A stretch of DNA of 64,000 nucleotides, from assembly GCF_003013695.1 (NCBI RefSeq), contig NZ_CP027792.1, positions 950,501 through 1,014,500 on the forward strand. Direction: 5' to 3'. Origin of the DNA: Pulveribacter suum (GTDB taxonomy: Bacteria; Pseudomonadota; Gammaproteobacteria; Burkholderiales; Burkholderiaceae_C). Below, in pieces: positions 16,244-25,158 of the stretch. The position numbers were made by a program, and so were the translations under genes. Each line of letters opens with the position of its first letter. The first letter of the stretch is position 1. The notes below the pieces were generated by a model. The model was given only the letters and a program-made list of their open reading frames with translations, did not search any database and was not told where the DNA came from.

Positions 16244-17663
16244 CGCCGCCCTGGGGCATGGCGATGTCCAGCCGCGCGATGCGGTAGCGGATTTGCCGCA
16301 GGCTGATGCCCAGGCGCGCCGCGGCTGCCGTGCGGTTGAAGCCGGATTCGTGCAGCGCGCGCACGAGGATTTCGCGCTCCTGCTGGTCCAGCCAGGCCTG
16401 CAGGTCGCCCGGCATTTCGCACGCTGCGGCGCTGGCTGCCGCGGGCGCGCCAGGGGCGCTGCCGGGCGGGCAGGCGGTGCCGGGCGCGGGATCTTCAATG
16501 TGCAGTTCGCGCCCGTCGCTCAGTGCCACGGCGCGGTGCAGCAGGTTTTCCAGCTCGCGCACGTTGCCGGTCAGCGGGTGGCGCGCCAGCTGCTGCATGG
16601 CCGTGTCCGTCAGGGGCGGCACGGCGATGTGGCTGTCTTCCTGGATGCGCGCCAGCAGCGCCGCGCACAGGGCCGGAAGATCCTCGCGGCGCTCGCGCAG
16701 CGGCGGCACCAGCACTTCGATGACGTTCAGGCGGTAGTACAGATCCTGGCGGAAGCGCCCGCCCAGCACGTCGGCGGCCAGGTCGCGGTGCGTGGCGCTG
16801 ACGATGCGCACGTCCACCGCTTCCTCTTGGGTGGAGCCCAGCGGGCGCACGCTGCGCTCCTGGATGGCACGCAGCAGCTTGGACTGCATGGCCAGCGGCA
16901 GGTCGCCGATCTCGTCCAAAAACAAGGTGCCTCCGCGCGCCGCCTGGAAGAAGCCTTCCCGGTCCTGGCTGGCGCCGGTGTAGGAGCCCTTGCGGGCGCC
17001 GAAGAACTCGGCCTCCAGCAGATTTTCGGGAATGGCGCCGCAATTGACGGCGACCAGCGGCCCGCTGGCGCGCTGGCTGCTGGCGTGCAGCGCCCGCGCC
17101 ACCAGCTCCTTGCCGGTGCCTGACTCGCCGCGTACCAGCACGGGCGCCATGCTGCGCGCCACCTTGGCGATGCGGTCCTTGACGGCGCGCATGGGAGCGG
17201 ATTCGCCGATCAGGCGCCCCATTGCGTCCTGCGACGCCAGTGCCGCGGGCCTGACGCGGGCACCCCGCTGCGGCGCCGGCACCCCGCCGATGCCCTGGAT
17301 GGCGGAGGCCACCACAGCGCGAAACTGCTTCAGGTCCACCGGCTTGGTGAGGTAGTCGAAGGCGCCGGCACGCAACGCCTCCACCGCGTTGTCTGCCGAG
17401 CCGTAGGCGGTCATGACCACGCAGCGCTCGCGCCGCTGCTGCTGGCGCAGGTCGTGCAGCAGCTCCATGCCGAAGCCGTCGGGCAGGCGCATGTCGCTGA
17501 TGACCACGTCGAATTTCTGCGCCGCCAGCTGCTCGCGTGCCTCGGCGACGGTGGCGGCGGCCTCCACGCGGTAGCCCTCGCGCAGCAGCGTCAGCTCGTA
17601 CAGCGTGCGCAGGTCGGGTTCGTCGTCCACGACGAGGATGGATGCGGCGGTATGGGTGTTCAT
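16221..17663 (-). CDS. pilR: Sigma-54 dependent response regulator, PilR type
   Basis: The product (480 residues) is an NtrC-family activator: receiver domain with phospho-acceptor Asp57 (VVISDMRLPDG), AAA+ domain with Walker A GESGTGKE and the sigma-54 contact loop in the form GSYTGA, and a C-terminal Fis-type helix-turn-helix (TAAAARLGISLRQIRYRI). In Pseudomonas PilR with sigma-54 drives pilA transcription. The ATG at 17663 begins the receiver domain; an open frame continues upstream but overlaps pilS. pilS ends 10 bases before this start. Confidence 0.92.
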   Translation of the reverse strand: MNTHTAASILVVDDEPDLRTLYELTLLREGYRVEAAATVAEAREQLAAQKFDVVISDMRLPDGFGMELLHDLRQQQRRERCVVMTAYGSADNAVEALRAGAFDYLTKPVDLKQFRAVVASAIQGIGGVPAPQRGARVRPAALASQDAMGRLIGESAPMRAVKDRIAKVARSMAPVLVRGESGTGKELVARALHASSQRASGPLVAVNCGAIPENLLEAEFFGARKGSYTGASQDREGFFQAARGGTLFLDEIGDLPLAMQSKLLRAIQERSVRPLGSTQEEAVDVRIVSATHRDLAADVLGGRFRQDLYYRLNVIEVLVPPLRERREDLPALCAALLARIQEDSHIAVPPLTDTAMQQLARHPLTGNVRELENLLHRAVALSDGRELHIEDPAPGTACPPGSAPGAPAAASAAACEMPGDLQAWLDQQEREILVRALHESGFNRTAAAARLGISLRQIRYRIARLDIAMPQGGDEHGDAQ

Positions 17664-17673
17664 GGGCGGTGCT

Positions 17674-19362
17674 TCAATGCCCGATTGTGTCAAACAGCGA
17701 AGGCGTGCTCCCGGGCTGGCTGCCGCCCCGAAACAGCACCGTGAAGGCATTGCCTGGCACCTCGCCGCGCGGCAGGCTGCGGCTGGCACGCTGGTAGCTG
17801 ATGGCGGCGCCATGGCGTTGGCACAGCTCGCGGCAGATGTACAGGCCCAGGCCGCTGGAGCGGCTCTCGGACGAGAAGAAAGGCTCGAACAGGTGGCGCT
17901 CCACGCTCTGGTCCAGCGGCGCGCCGTCGCTCCAGATCTGCAGGCCGCAGCGGCCGCTGGGCGTGATGCGCGTGGACACGCACAGCGAATCGGCATGCGG
18001 GCCCATGTAGCGCAGGGCGTTGTCCAGCAGGTTCACCAGCACGCGGCGCAGGTGCTCGGTGTCGAACTCCACCTGGGCGCTGCCCGCTTCCAGCTTGAGC
18101 TGCCCCTGCCGCCTGGGCCGGTCGTGCGCCTGCCAATCGGCCCAGATGTGGCGCACTGCATCGTCCAGCGCCACCAGGGCCGGCGGTGCATGCAAGGGCC
18201 GGTGCTGCACGCGGGCGATGTCCAGCACCTCCTCGGTGATGCGCACCAGGCGCTCGGCGTTTTGCCGCACCATGGTGGTCAGCCGCTGGTGGCTGGGGTC
18301 AGAGAGATCTTCGGCGAGCAGCTCGTTGGCCTGCGAGATGGCGGCCAGCGGGTTGCGGATCTCGTGGGCCACGGCAGCAGACATGCGGCCCATGGCGGCC
18401 AGCTTTTCGGTGCGCAGGCGCGCCTCCATCTCGCGCAGGTCGTGCAGGAACATCACGCACAGCGGCTCCTCGTCGGGGCTGAGGGCGGCGGCGCGCGTGT
18501 GCGTGGGCCAGCTGCGCACGCGCAGTGCCATGGGCGCCAAGCCATCGTGCAGGATCTCCACGTCCACCATCTGCGGGACCTGCAGCGCGAAGGTCTCGCG
18601 CGCCAGCGCCAGCAATGGTGCCCAGGCGCCGTGGTGTCCCAGGGCGAAGGGCACGCCGCCTTCGGCGTGCGGGCCCAGCAGCAGCAGCGCAGCCGGGTTG
18701 GCCAAGCGCACCTGGCCTTCGGTGTCCAGCACCAGCACGCCATCGGCCACGTGCTGCATGACCAGGGCGCTCACGGCCCGCTGGGTGTGGGCGTCCACCT
18801 GGCTGCGCCGGGCCATCTTCTGCTCGCTGATCAGCCGGGCGGCCAGCAGGTGCGCCAGGTAGGCGACCACGAAGTAGCCCGTGCCGGTCAGGGCGGCCTG
18901 CAGATACATCTGGGCGCTGTCGGCGCCGCCCGAAGCGATGGCCCAGCCCAGCAGCACCAGCGTGGCGCAGGCGGCCGTGCCCAGTGCCAGGGTGAGGGTG
19001 CCGAGCACCGAAGCCAGCAGCAGCGGCAGTCCGAACAGCGGCGTGAAGTTCACCGATCCGCTGGTCTGCAGCGCCTGCAGCACGCCGATGAGCAGCAGAT
19101 CCACGCCGATGGAGGGCAGCCAGTGCAGCCCCGGCTGGGGCGGGGGGGGCGTGCGCCGTCCGAACACCCGCAGTGCCAGCGTGGCCAGGAAGTACAGCCC
19201 GCTCACGGCCAGCAGCAGCGGGCCGGCCAGCTGGTTCACGGCCGAGCCCATGAGCACCAGCAACACCAGGGCCAGCGCCACCAGGACGCGCGCAGTCAGA
19301 AAGGCATGCCACAGGCGCGCAAACGGCAGGTTGCCCGGTGCGGGCGCGGACGCAGAAGCCAC
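17674..19362 (-). CDS. pilS: Sensor histidine kinase, PilS type
   Basis: The 562-residue kinase has about six N-terminal membrane helices, a PAS-like segment (near residues 210-310), the H-box AAVAHEIRNPLAAISQ and a C-terminal ATPase with the glycine box SSGLGLYICREL. In the PilS/PilR pair the kinase senses pilin in the membrane and tunes pilA expression. The start is GTG at 19362, seven bases after the stop of the PP0621-type gene, with GAGGG about 12 bases upstream; the upstream open frame is an overlap artefact. Confidence 0.9.
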   Translation of the reverse strand: MASASAPAPGNLPFARLWHAFLTARVLVALALVLLVLMGSAVNQLAGPLLLAVSGLYFLATLALRVFGRRTPPPPQPGLHWLPSIGVDLLLIGVLQALQTSGSVNFTPLFGLPLLLASVLGTLTLALGTAACATLVLLGWAIASGGADSAQMYLQAALTGTGYFVVAYLAHLLAARLISEQKMARRSQVDAHTQRAVSALVMQHVADGVLVLDTEGQVRLANPAALLLLGPHAEGGVPFALGHHGAWAPLLALARETFALQVPQMVDVEILHDGLAPMALRVRSWPTHTRAAALSPDEEPLCVMFLHDLREMEARLRTEKLAAMGRMSAAVAHEIRNPLAAISQANELLAEDLSDPSHQRLTTMVRQNAERLVRITEEVLDIARVQHRPLHAPPALVALDDAVRHIWADWQAHDRPRRQGQLKLEAGSAQVEFDTEHLRRVLVNLLDNALRYMGPHADSLCVSTRITPSGRCGLQIWSDGAPLDQSVERHLFEPFFSSESRSSGLGLYICRELCQRHGAAISYQRASRSLPRGEVPGNAFTVLFRGGSQPGSTPSLFDTIGH

Positions 19363-19369
19363 GCTGTGT

Positions 19370-19588
19370 TCAGCCCTCGCGCTGGTGCGCGGCGCTGCAG
19401 TAGCTACGCCCGTCCTGCTGCAGAGCCTGGGAGCGGGGAAGGTGCACGCCGCAGCGCGCGCAGCGCACCATGGGCTCGGGCAGCGGGTTGCCGGCGGGCG
19501 GCGGGGGCGGCGCCGCGCGGCGCTGGCCGCTGCGCCACAGGCCATAGACCACGGCCAGCACGGCCAGCAGCACCAGGTATTTCAGCAT
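19370..19588 (-). CDS. Small PP0621-type membrane protein with zinc-ribbon-like tail
   Basis: The 72-residue protein has an N-terminal membrane helix (MLKYLVLLAVLAVVYGLW), a Pro-rich linker, and a Cys/His tail: MVRCARCGVHLPRSQA...YCSAAH, a likely metal site. The family is found beside pilS in many beta- and gammaproteobacteria; its function is unknown. Its ATG shares bases with the stop of the upstream cytochrome assembly gene (ATGA), which indicates translational coupling. Confidence 0.88.
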   Translation of the reverse strand: MLKYLVLLAVLAVVYGLWRSGQRRAAPPPPPAGNPLPEPMVRCARCGVHLPRSQALQQDGRSYCSAAHQREG

Positions 19589-20385
19589 CAGGCGGCCCGC
19601 TCCAGCACCACTTCCATGACGAAGCGCGAGCCGGCATAGGCCAGCAGCAACAGCGCCGCGCCAGCGTAGAGCACGCGCGCCGCCTTGCGCCCGCGCCAGC
19701 CGAAGCGGGCGCGGCCCAGCAGCAGCACGGCAAAGGTGATCCAGGCCAGCACCGAGAACACGGCCTTGTGGTCCCAGCGCCAGGCGCGGCCGTACAGCAC
19801 CTCGCTGAACAGCCAGCCGGCAGCCAGGGTGGCCGACAGCAGCACGAAGCCGGCAGCCACGAAGCGAAAAGTCAGGCGCTCCAGCGTCAGCAATGGCAGG
19901 CTGCTGGACAGCTCGGCCGCCTGGCGCATCTGCCGCTCGGCCCGGCCCATCAGCCAGGCGTGGATCACGGCCGCCGCGAACAGCCCGTAGCAGGCGATGC
20001 CCAGCGTGAGGTGCAGGGCCAGCCAGGGCGAGGCCGACACGTGCAGCGCGCGGCCGGGAAACGCCGCCGCCAGGATGACGGCCGCTGCCCCCAGGGCGCT
20101 GAGCACGGCGCGCGCGCGCATTTGCGGGAACAGCTGGCGCTCTACGGCGTAGGCGGTGAGCACCAGCCAGGCCGTCATGGACAGCGCCGGCGCAAAGCCG
20201 AAGTGGGGCACGCTGCCCAGCAGCCCCCAGGCCAGTGCCGCCGCGTGCAGCGCCCAGGCCGGCGCCATGGCCCAGGGGCTGCGCGTGCCACCGGTGCGCG
20301 CGGCGGCGCCCGCCGCCAGGCCATAGGCCAGGGCCGCGGCGCCCGCCAGCAACCAGCCGGCCAGGGATGCGCTGGGTAAAATCAT
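19588..20385 (-). CDS. CcsA/YpjD-family cytochrome c assembly membrane protein
   Basis: The 265-residue product is almost all membrane helices (about eight). A Trp-rich haem-handling-like motif (RAWRWDHKAVFSVLAW) and flanking His residues match the CcsA/YpjD (HemX-like) family. It may handle haem or support cytochrome c biogenesis, but a lone YpjD-type protein of this kind has no proven reaction. It is divergent from ffh, with 91 bases between starts. It opens the minus-strand cluster that continues through the PP0621-type gene, pilS, pilR and ampD. Confidence 0.85.
   Translation of the reverse strand: MILPSASLAGWLLAGAAALAYGLAAGAAARTGGTRSPWAMAPAWALHAAALAWGLLGSVPHFGFAPALSMTAWLVLTAYAVERQLFPQMRARAVLSALGAAAVILAAAFPGRALHVSASPWLALHLTLGIACYGLFAAAVIHAWLMGRAERQMRQAAELSSSLPLLTLERLTFRFVAAGFVLLSATLAAGWLFSEVLYGRAWRWDHKAVFSVLAWITFAVLLLGRARFGWRGRKAARVLYAGAALLLLAYAGSRFVMEVVLERAA
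20377..20382 (+). promoter_or_regulatory. Candidate -10 element (TAAAAT) for ffh
   Basis: TAAAATC on the plus strand lies about 95 bases before the ffh ATG and overlaps the start of the divergent cytochrome assembly gene. No clear -35. It belongs to the recurring TANAATC words. Confidence 0.25.
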
Positions 20386-20476
20386 GGGTTCGCAGTTTAG
20401 CCGTCCGCTGTCTCGGCGGCGCCCGCCCGGCCGGCCGCTGTCACAGCGTTTGCCGGCGCCTCTGGAGCACGCAGCC

Positions 20477-21859
20477 ATGGCTTCCGCCCTTACCGACAAA
20501 CTCACCCGTCTCGTCAAGGAGATGCGCGGCCAGGCCCGCATCACCGAATCCAACGTGCAGGACATGCTGCGCGAGGTGCGCATGGCCCTGCTGGAGGCCG
20601 ACGTGGCCCTGCCCGTGGTGCGCGACTTCATCGCCCGCGTCAAGGACAAGGCCCTGGGCCAGGAGGTGCTGGGCAGCCTGAAGCCCGGCCAGGCCCTGGT
20701 AGGCATCGTCAACAAGGAGCTGGCTGCCACCATGGGCGAGGGCGTGGCCGACATCAACCTGGCCGCGCAGCCACCCGCCGTCATCCTGATGGCCGGCCTG
20801 CAAGGCGCGGGCAAGACCACCACCACGGCAAAATTAGCCAAGCACCTGCAGGAAAAGCGCAAGAAGAAGGTGCTCACCGTCTCGGGCGACGTGTACCGCC
20901 CGGCGGCCATCGAGCAGCTCAAGACGGTGACCAAGCAGGCCGGCGCCGAGTGGTTTCCCAGCAGCCCGGACCAGAAGCCCCGCGATATCGCCGCCGCCGC
21001 GCTGGACTACGCCAAGCGCCACTACTTCGACGTGCTGCTGGTGGACACGGCCGGCCGCCTGGCCATCGACGAGGTGCTGATGCAGGAGATCCAGGACCTG
21101 CACGCCGTCTTGAAGCCCGTGGAGACGCTGTTCGTCGTTGACGCCATGCAGGGCCAGGATGCGGTGAACACCGCGCGCGCCTTCAAGGAGGCGCTGCCGC
21201 TCACGGGCATCGTGCTGACAAAATTAGATGGCGACTCGCGCGGCGGTGCGGCGCTGTCGGTGCGCCAGGTGACGGGCGCGCCCATCAAGTTCGCCGGTGT
21301 GTCCGAGAAGATCGACGGGCTGGAAGTGTTCGACGCGGAGCGCCACGCCGGGCGCATCCTGGGCATGGGCGACATCCTGGCGCTGGTCGAGCAGGTCAGC
21401 GCCGGGGTGGACATGGAGGCGGCGCAAAAGCTGGCCGCCAAGGTCAAGAGCGGCGACGGGTTCGACCTGAACGACTTTTTGTCGCAGCTGCAGCAGATGA
21501 AGCAGATGGGCGGGTTGTCCAGCTTCATGGACAAGCTGCCCAGCGAGCTGGCAGCCAAGGCCGGCCAGGTGGACATGGACCGCGCCGAGCGCGACATCCG
21601 CCGCAAGGAAGGCATCATCTGCAGCATGACGGCGCAGGAGCGCAGGAAGCCCGAACTCATCAAGGCCACGCGCAAGAAGCGCATCGCCGCCGGTGCCGGC
21701 GTTCAGGTGCAGGAAGTCAACCGCCTGCTCAACGAGTTCGAGCATATGCAGGGGATGATGAAGAAGATGAAGGGCGGCGGCCTCATGAAGCTCATGAAGA
21801 AGATGGGCGGCATGAAGGGCATGAAAGGGATGAAGGGCCTGCCCGGCATGCCTTTCTGA
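20477..21859 (+). CDS. ffh: Signal recognition particle protein Ffh
   Basis: Ffh binds 4.5S RNA and signal sequences, and delivers ribosomes to FtsY at the membrane. The 460 residues comprise the N domain, the G domain (GLQGAGKTTTTAKLA, DTAGRL, TKLDGDSRGG) and a Met-rich M domain ending in repeated MKGM units. The start ATG at 20477 gives the usual MASALTDKLTRLV; a frame open to 20384 adds a non-conserved stretch. Confidence 0.97.
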   Translation: MASALTDKLTRLVKEMRGQARITESNVQDMLREVRMALLEADVALPVVRDFIARVKDKALGQEVLGSLKPGQALVGIVNKELAATMGEGVADINLAAQPPAVILMAGLQGAGKTTTTAKLAKHLQEKRKKKVLTVSGDVYRPAAIEQLKTVTKQAGAEWFPSSPDQKPRDIAAAALDYAKRHYFDVLLVDTAGRLAIDEVLMQEIQDLHAVLKPVETLFVVDAMQGQDAVNTARAFKEALPLTGIVLTKLDGDSRGGAALSVRQVTGAPIKFAGVSEKIDGLEVFDAERHAGRILGMGDILALVEQVSAGVDMEAAQKLAAKVKSGDGFDLNDFLSQLQQMKQMGGLSSFMDKLPSELAAKAGQVDMDRAERDIRRKEGIICSMTAQERRKPELIKATRKKRIAAGAGVQVQEVNRLLNEFEHMQGMMKKMKGGGLMKLMKKMGGMKGMKGMKGLPGMPF

Positions 21860-21867
21860 GGTTTGTG

Positions 21868-21924
21868 GTCTTTTTGGCCTCCATCGCTTGTGGATAAAGC
21901 GCTGGCAGCTATATAAAAGATAGC
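21868..21924. repeat. Dispersed palindromic element, copy 3, at the pseudogene edge
   Basis: CGCTTG (21885-21890) pairs with the right arm AAGCGCTGGCAGCTAT (21897-21912), whose end forms the small hairpin GCTAT-ataaaag-ATAGC (21908-21924). It begins nine bases after the ffh stop, and the truncated PLP-enzyme pseudogene starts directly after it. Confidence 0.65.
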
Positions 21925-21952
21925 AGACGGTGCTCGTCCAGGGCTCGGCCGC

Positions 21953-23039
21953 GTGACCTGGATGCAGGACTTCGCGCGGCGCAGGGGCATCGTGCTGGCG
22001 CCGCACGGCAAGTCCACCATGTCGCCCGAGCTGTTCGCGCTGCAGCTGCAGGCCGGCGCCTGGGGCCTGACCCTGGCTACGGCCTTCCAGGTGGGCACCG
22101 GGGTGTCAGCCGGCGCACGGCGCATCATCGTCGCCAACCAGGTCGTGTGTAACGCCGATCTGGACACGCTGGATGCGCTGCTGGCTCGTCATGCGGACGT
22201 GCGCCTGTGGTTTCTGGTGGACTCGCTGGCGCAGCTGGCCCTTATCGAGGGCTGGGCCGCGCGGCGAGCCAGCGCCCGGGTGTTCGACGTGCTGCTGGAG
22301 ATGGGCATCCCTGGCCAGCGCACGGGCTGTCGCAGCCTGGAGCTGCGGCTGCCGCTGGCGCGGGCACTGGCCGCCTCGCCGGTGGCGCGCCTGGCGGGTA
22401 TCGAGTGCTACGAAGGCGGCGTGGCGCGCTGCAACAGCGAGCACGATGCACGTGAGGTGACCGGCCTGGTGCGCCGTGTGGTGGAGGCGGCGCGCGCCTG
22501 CGATGCCGAAGGGCTTTGGAGCGTCGACGCGGACGACATCGTGCTGACGGCGGGTGGCTGGGCCGTCTTCGACCTGGTCGTGCCCCTGCTGCAGCTCCAG
22601 GGGTTGTCGCGCCCTGTGCGGGGCGTAATTGTGCTCGGGCTGCTACATCACCCACGACCATGGCAACTACCGGCGCTTTCTCACACTGGTGCAGCAGCGC
22701 GAAGGCCTGCAGGAAACTCTGCGCCCGGCCTTGACCGTCTGGTCCATGGTGCAGTCGGTGTCCGAGGCCGGCCAGGCGCTGCTGACCTGCGGACGGCATG
22801 ACCTTTCCTACGATCTGGAGATGCCCATTCCCGTCAGCCTGGCGCGGCGCGGTGCGCTCGTGGCCAAGGCGGTGCCCGGTCACTGGAGCGTCAGCGCTCT
22901 CAACGACCAGCACGCCAGCCTGTGTCTCAACGGGGAGGCGCCTCCCGCGCAGCAACCGCGGGTGGGTGACCGGGTAGAGCTGGGCCTCTCGCATCCCTGC
23001 ACCACCTTCGACAAGTGGCGCTGGATGCCGGTGGTGTAG
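21953..23039 (+). pseudogene. Broken D-threonine aldolase/D-serine dehydratase-like PLP enzyme gene
   Basis: The translated sequence belongs to the fold-type III PLP family (alanine-racemase N-terminal domain). The PLP-lysine motif APHGKSTMSPELF is near the start, and the metal-site tail LSHPCTTFDKW is near the end. Two lesions show. The front is missing: family members have roughly 60 or more residues before the WMQ segment, but here a stop (TAA at 21914) and a palindromic repeat come just before it. Near 22634 the frame also shifts: the family motif VLRSGCYxTHD reads GTG-C-TCG-GGC-TGC, as if five bases were lost. The rest is well preserved, so decay is recent. A sequencing error could explain the shift but not the missing front. 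Confidence 0.85.
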
Positions 23040-23175
23040 GACGATGGCCGTATCACCGGAGCCACCCATGCCTGTTTTTGACCCGGGCCGGGCGGTGATC
23101 GGCCTGGCCCGCAGGCCGGATGCCGCTGATGGACGAGTGGCCGGCTGCCTGGACCGGGCGCACCGCATCGACTGC

Positions 23176-25158
23176 TCAGGCGGCGCCTCCTTGCCGCACG
23201 GGGCGGCCGGCGTGCAGCCAAGCGCGGCGCAGCACCTGGGGCGACCAGGCTTCCTCAGGGATCAACAGCCAGCGGTGTTCGCGCACGCTGCGGCCCAAGG
23301 CGATCTGGCTGGTGAACACGGTGAGCGGCACGGCCAGCAGCAAGGGCAGGCCGATGGGCACCAGCCACACCAGGGCGCTGCCGTCCAGGGCCGCCACGGC
23401 CACGGCCAGGGCCAGCACCCCCAGGCTCATGGGCGCCAGCCTGCGCGCGGCATCTTTCCACGGCACGGCGGCGGCTTCGCGCGGGGGCGACTTCCAGTCC
23501 AGGGGCAGCCCGGTCAGTGCCGCCAGCACGAACAGCGAATGCGCCAACATGCGGATGGGCGCCTGCAACACGGCCAGCGTGCCCTCCAGCAACGCGCCTG
23601 CGACCAAGTTGCGGGTGCCGCCGAACTGGCGCTGCTCGCCCTTGAGCACGATGGCCAGGACGCCCACTACGCGAGGCAGGAACAGCACGCACAGCGTCAG
23701 AGCCCACAGCGCCAGCAGCTGCCCGGGCACGCCGCTCCAGCCGGCCGCCACGGAAGCGCCCGACAGCCACAGCGCCGTGCCCAGCGTGATGAAGGCCAGC
23801 CACAGCGGCGCTGACAGATAGGCCATGGCCCCGGTCAGCAGCATGGCGCGGTGCACCGGGTGCAGGCCGGGCTCGGCAATCAGCTGTGCGTTCTGCAGGT
23901 TGCCCTGGCACCAGCGACGGTCGCGCTGCAGCTCGGCCAGCAGGTCCGGCGGCTGCTGCTCGTAGCTGCCGCCCAGGTCGGGCACCAGCCAGACGTCCCA
24001 GCCGGCGCGGCGCATCAGCGCGGCCTCCACGAAGTCGTGCGACAGGATGCCACCCGACAGCCCACCCTTGCCGCGGATGGGCGCCAGCGCGCAGTGGCGC
24101 ATGAAGGGCTCGAGGCGGATGATGGCGTTGTGGCCCCAGTAGTGGGACTCGCCCAGCTGCCAGAACTGCATGCCCAGAGTGAAAAGGCGTCCCGTCACGC
24201 GCGAGGCGAACTGCTGGGCACGTGCATGCAGCGTCACGTGGCCTATGCCCTGCGTGGCCGTCTGGATGATGCCGGCGCGCGGGTGGGCCTGCATCAGCTT
24301 GGCCAGGGTGACCAGGCACTGGCCGCTCATCACGCTATCGGCGTCCAGCACCACCATGGATTCATAGTCGCGGCCCCAGCGGCGGCAAAAATCGGCCACG
24401 TTGCCCGCCTTGCGCTGCGTGCGGCGCTGGCGCAGGCGGTAGTACACCTCCACCTGAGGCTGCTGCGCATTGGTGGCCAGGGCCGTGCGCAGATCCTCCC
24501 AGGCGGTGCGCTCGGCCGCGGTAATCTGCGAGTCATAACTGTCCGAGAGCACGAACACGTCGAAGCTGCGTGCGTGGCCTGTGGCCGCCAGCGACTCGCA
24601 GGTGGCTCGCAGCCCGGCGAAAACGGTGGCCACATCCTCATTGCAGATAGGCATGACGATCGCTGTGCGGGCATCGGGCACCAGCTGTCGATCCGCTACG
24701 CTGCGGGCGGACAAGGCATGGGCGTCGCCGCGCAGCAGCACCCAGGCGCCCATCATCGCGGTATAGAAACCCGTGGTGACCCACAGGGACAGCAGGGCGA
24801 ACAGCACCAGCTGGCCATATTCCAGCCACGCGCTGCCATACGCCGGCTGCACGCCGGCGAACAACGCCGTGGCCGCGGCACTGGTAGCCAGCGACAGCAC
24901 CATGAACGCTTGGCGGCGCCGCGCGCCCGCCTGATGCCATGCCGCGGAGGACCGCTGCGCAGCCCGCGCGGGGGTGCGGCCGGTCAGGCGCGTCAAGGCG
25001 GCCGTCCCCACGCTGTTCCAAAAACCCCGCCAGGGCACTGGCACCATGGAGCCACGGTGCAGCGGCGGGGCCGTGAAGGCATTGGGGTGGCGCCGCTCGT
25101 GCTCGGCCCACGAGCGCGTCTCGTCCGGGCTCACTCGGGAAGAAGTAGGTGCGTCCAT
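23176..25158 (-). CDS. opgH: Glucans biosynthesis glucosyltransferase H
   Basis: OpgH (MdoH) is the inner-membrane glycosyltransferase that makes the beta-1,2 backbone of osmoregulated periplasmic glucans from UDP-glucose. The 660 residues show membrane helices at both ends and a central GT2 domain: the Asp pair in VLDADSVMSG, an acceptor-site segment DFVEAALMRRAGWDVW, and QRDRRWCQGN (QxxRW). The ATG at 25158 starts inside the end of opgG, overlapping by 28 bases. The open frame upstream of it is an overlap artefact. Confidence 0.95.
   Translation of the reverse strand: MDAPTSSRVSPDETRSWAEHERRHPNAFTAPPLHRGSMVPVPWRGFWNSVGTAALTRLTGRTPARAAQRSSAAWHQAGARRRQAFMVLSLATSAAATALFAGVQPAYGSAWLEYGQLVLFALLSLWVTTGFYTAMMGAWVLLRGDAHALSARSVADRQLVPDARTAIVMPICNEDVATVFAGLRATCESLAATGHARSFDVFVLSDSYDSQITAAERTAWEDLRTALATNAQQPQVEVYYRLRQRRTQRKAGNVADFCRRWGRDYESMVVLDADSVMSGQCLVTLAKLMQAHPRAGIIQTATQGIGHVTLHARAQQFASRVTGRLFTLGMQFWQLGESHYWGHNAIIRLEPFMRHCALAPIRGKGGLSGGILSHDFVEAALMRRAGWDVWLVPDLGGSYEQQPPDLLAELQRDRRWCQGNLQNAQLIAEPGLHPVHRAMLLTGAMAYLSAPLWLAFITLGTALWLSGASVAAGWSGVPGQLLALWALTLCVLFLPRVVGVLAIVLKGEQRQFGGTRNLVAGALLEGTLAVLQAPIRMLAHSLFVLAALTGLPLDWKSPPREAAAVPWKDAARRLAPMSLGVLALAVAVAALDGSALVWLVPIGLPLLLAVPLTVFTSQIALGRSVREHRWLLIPEEAWSPQVLRRAWLHAGRPVRQGGAA

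Noticed and set aside
22620..22650. Programmed frameshift to explain the break in the PLP-enzyme gene
   Set aside because: No slippery heptamer or downstream hairpin is evident, and the gene also lacks its front, so ordinary decay is simpler.
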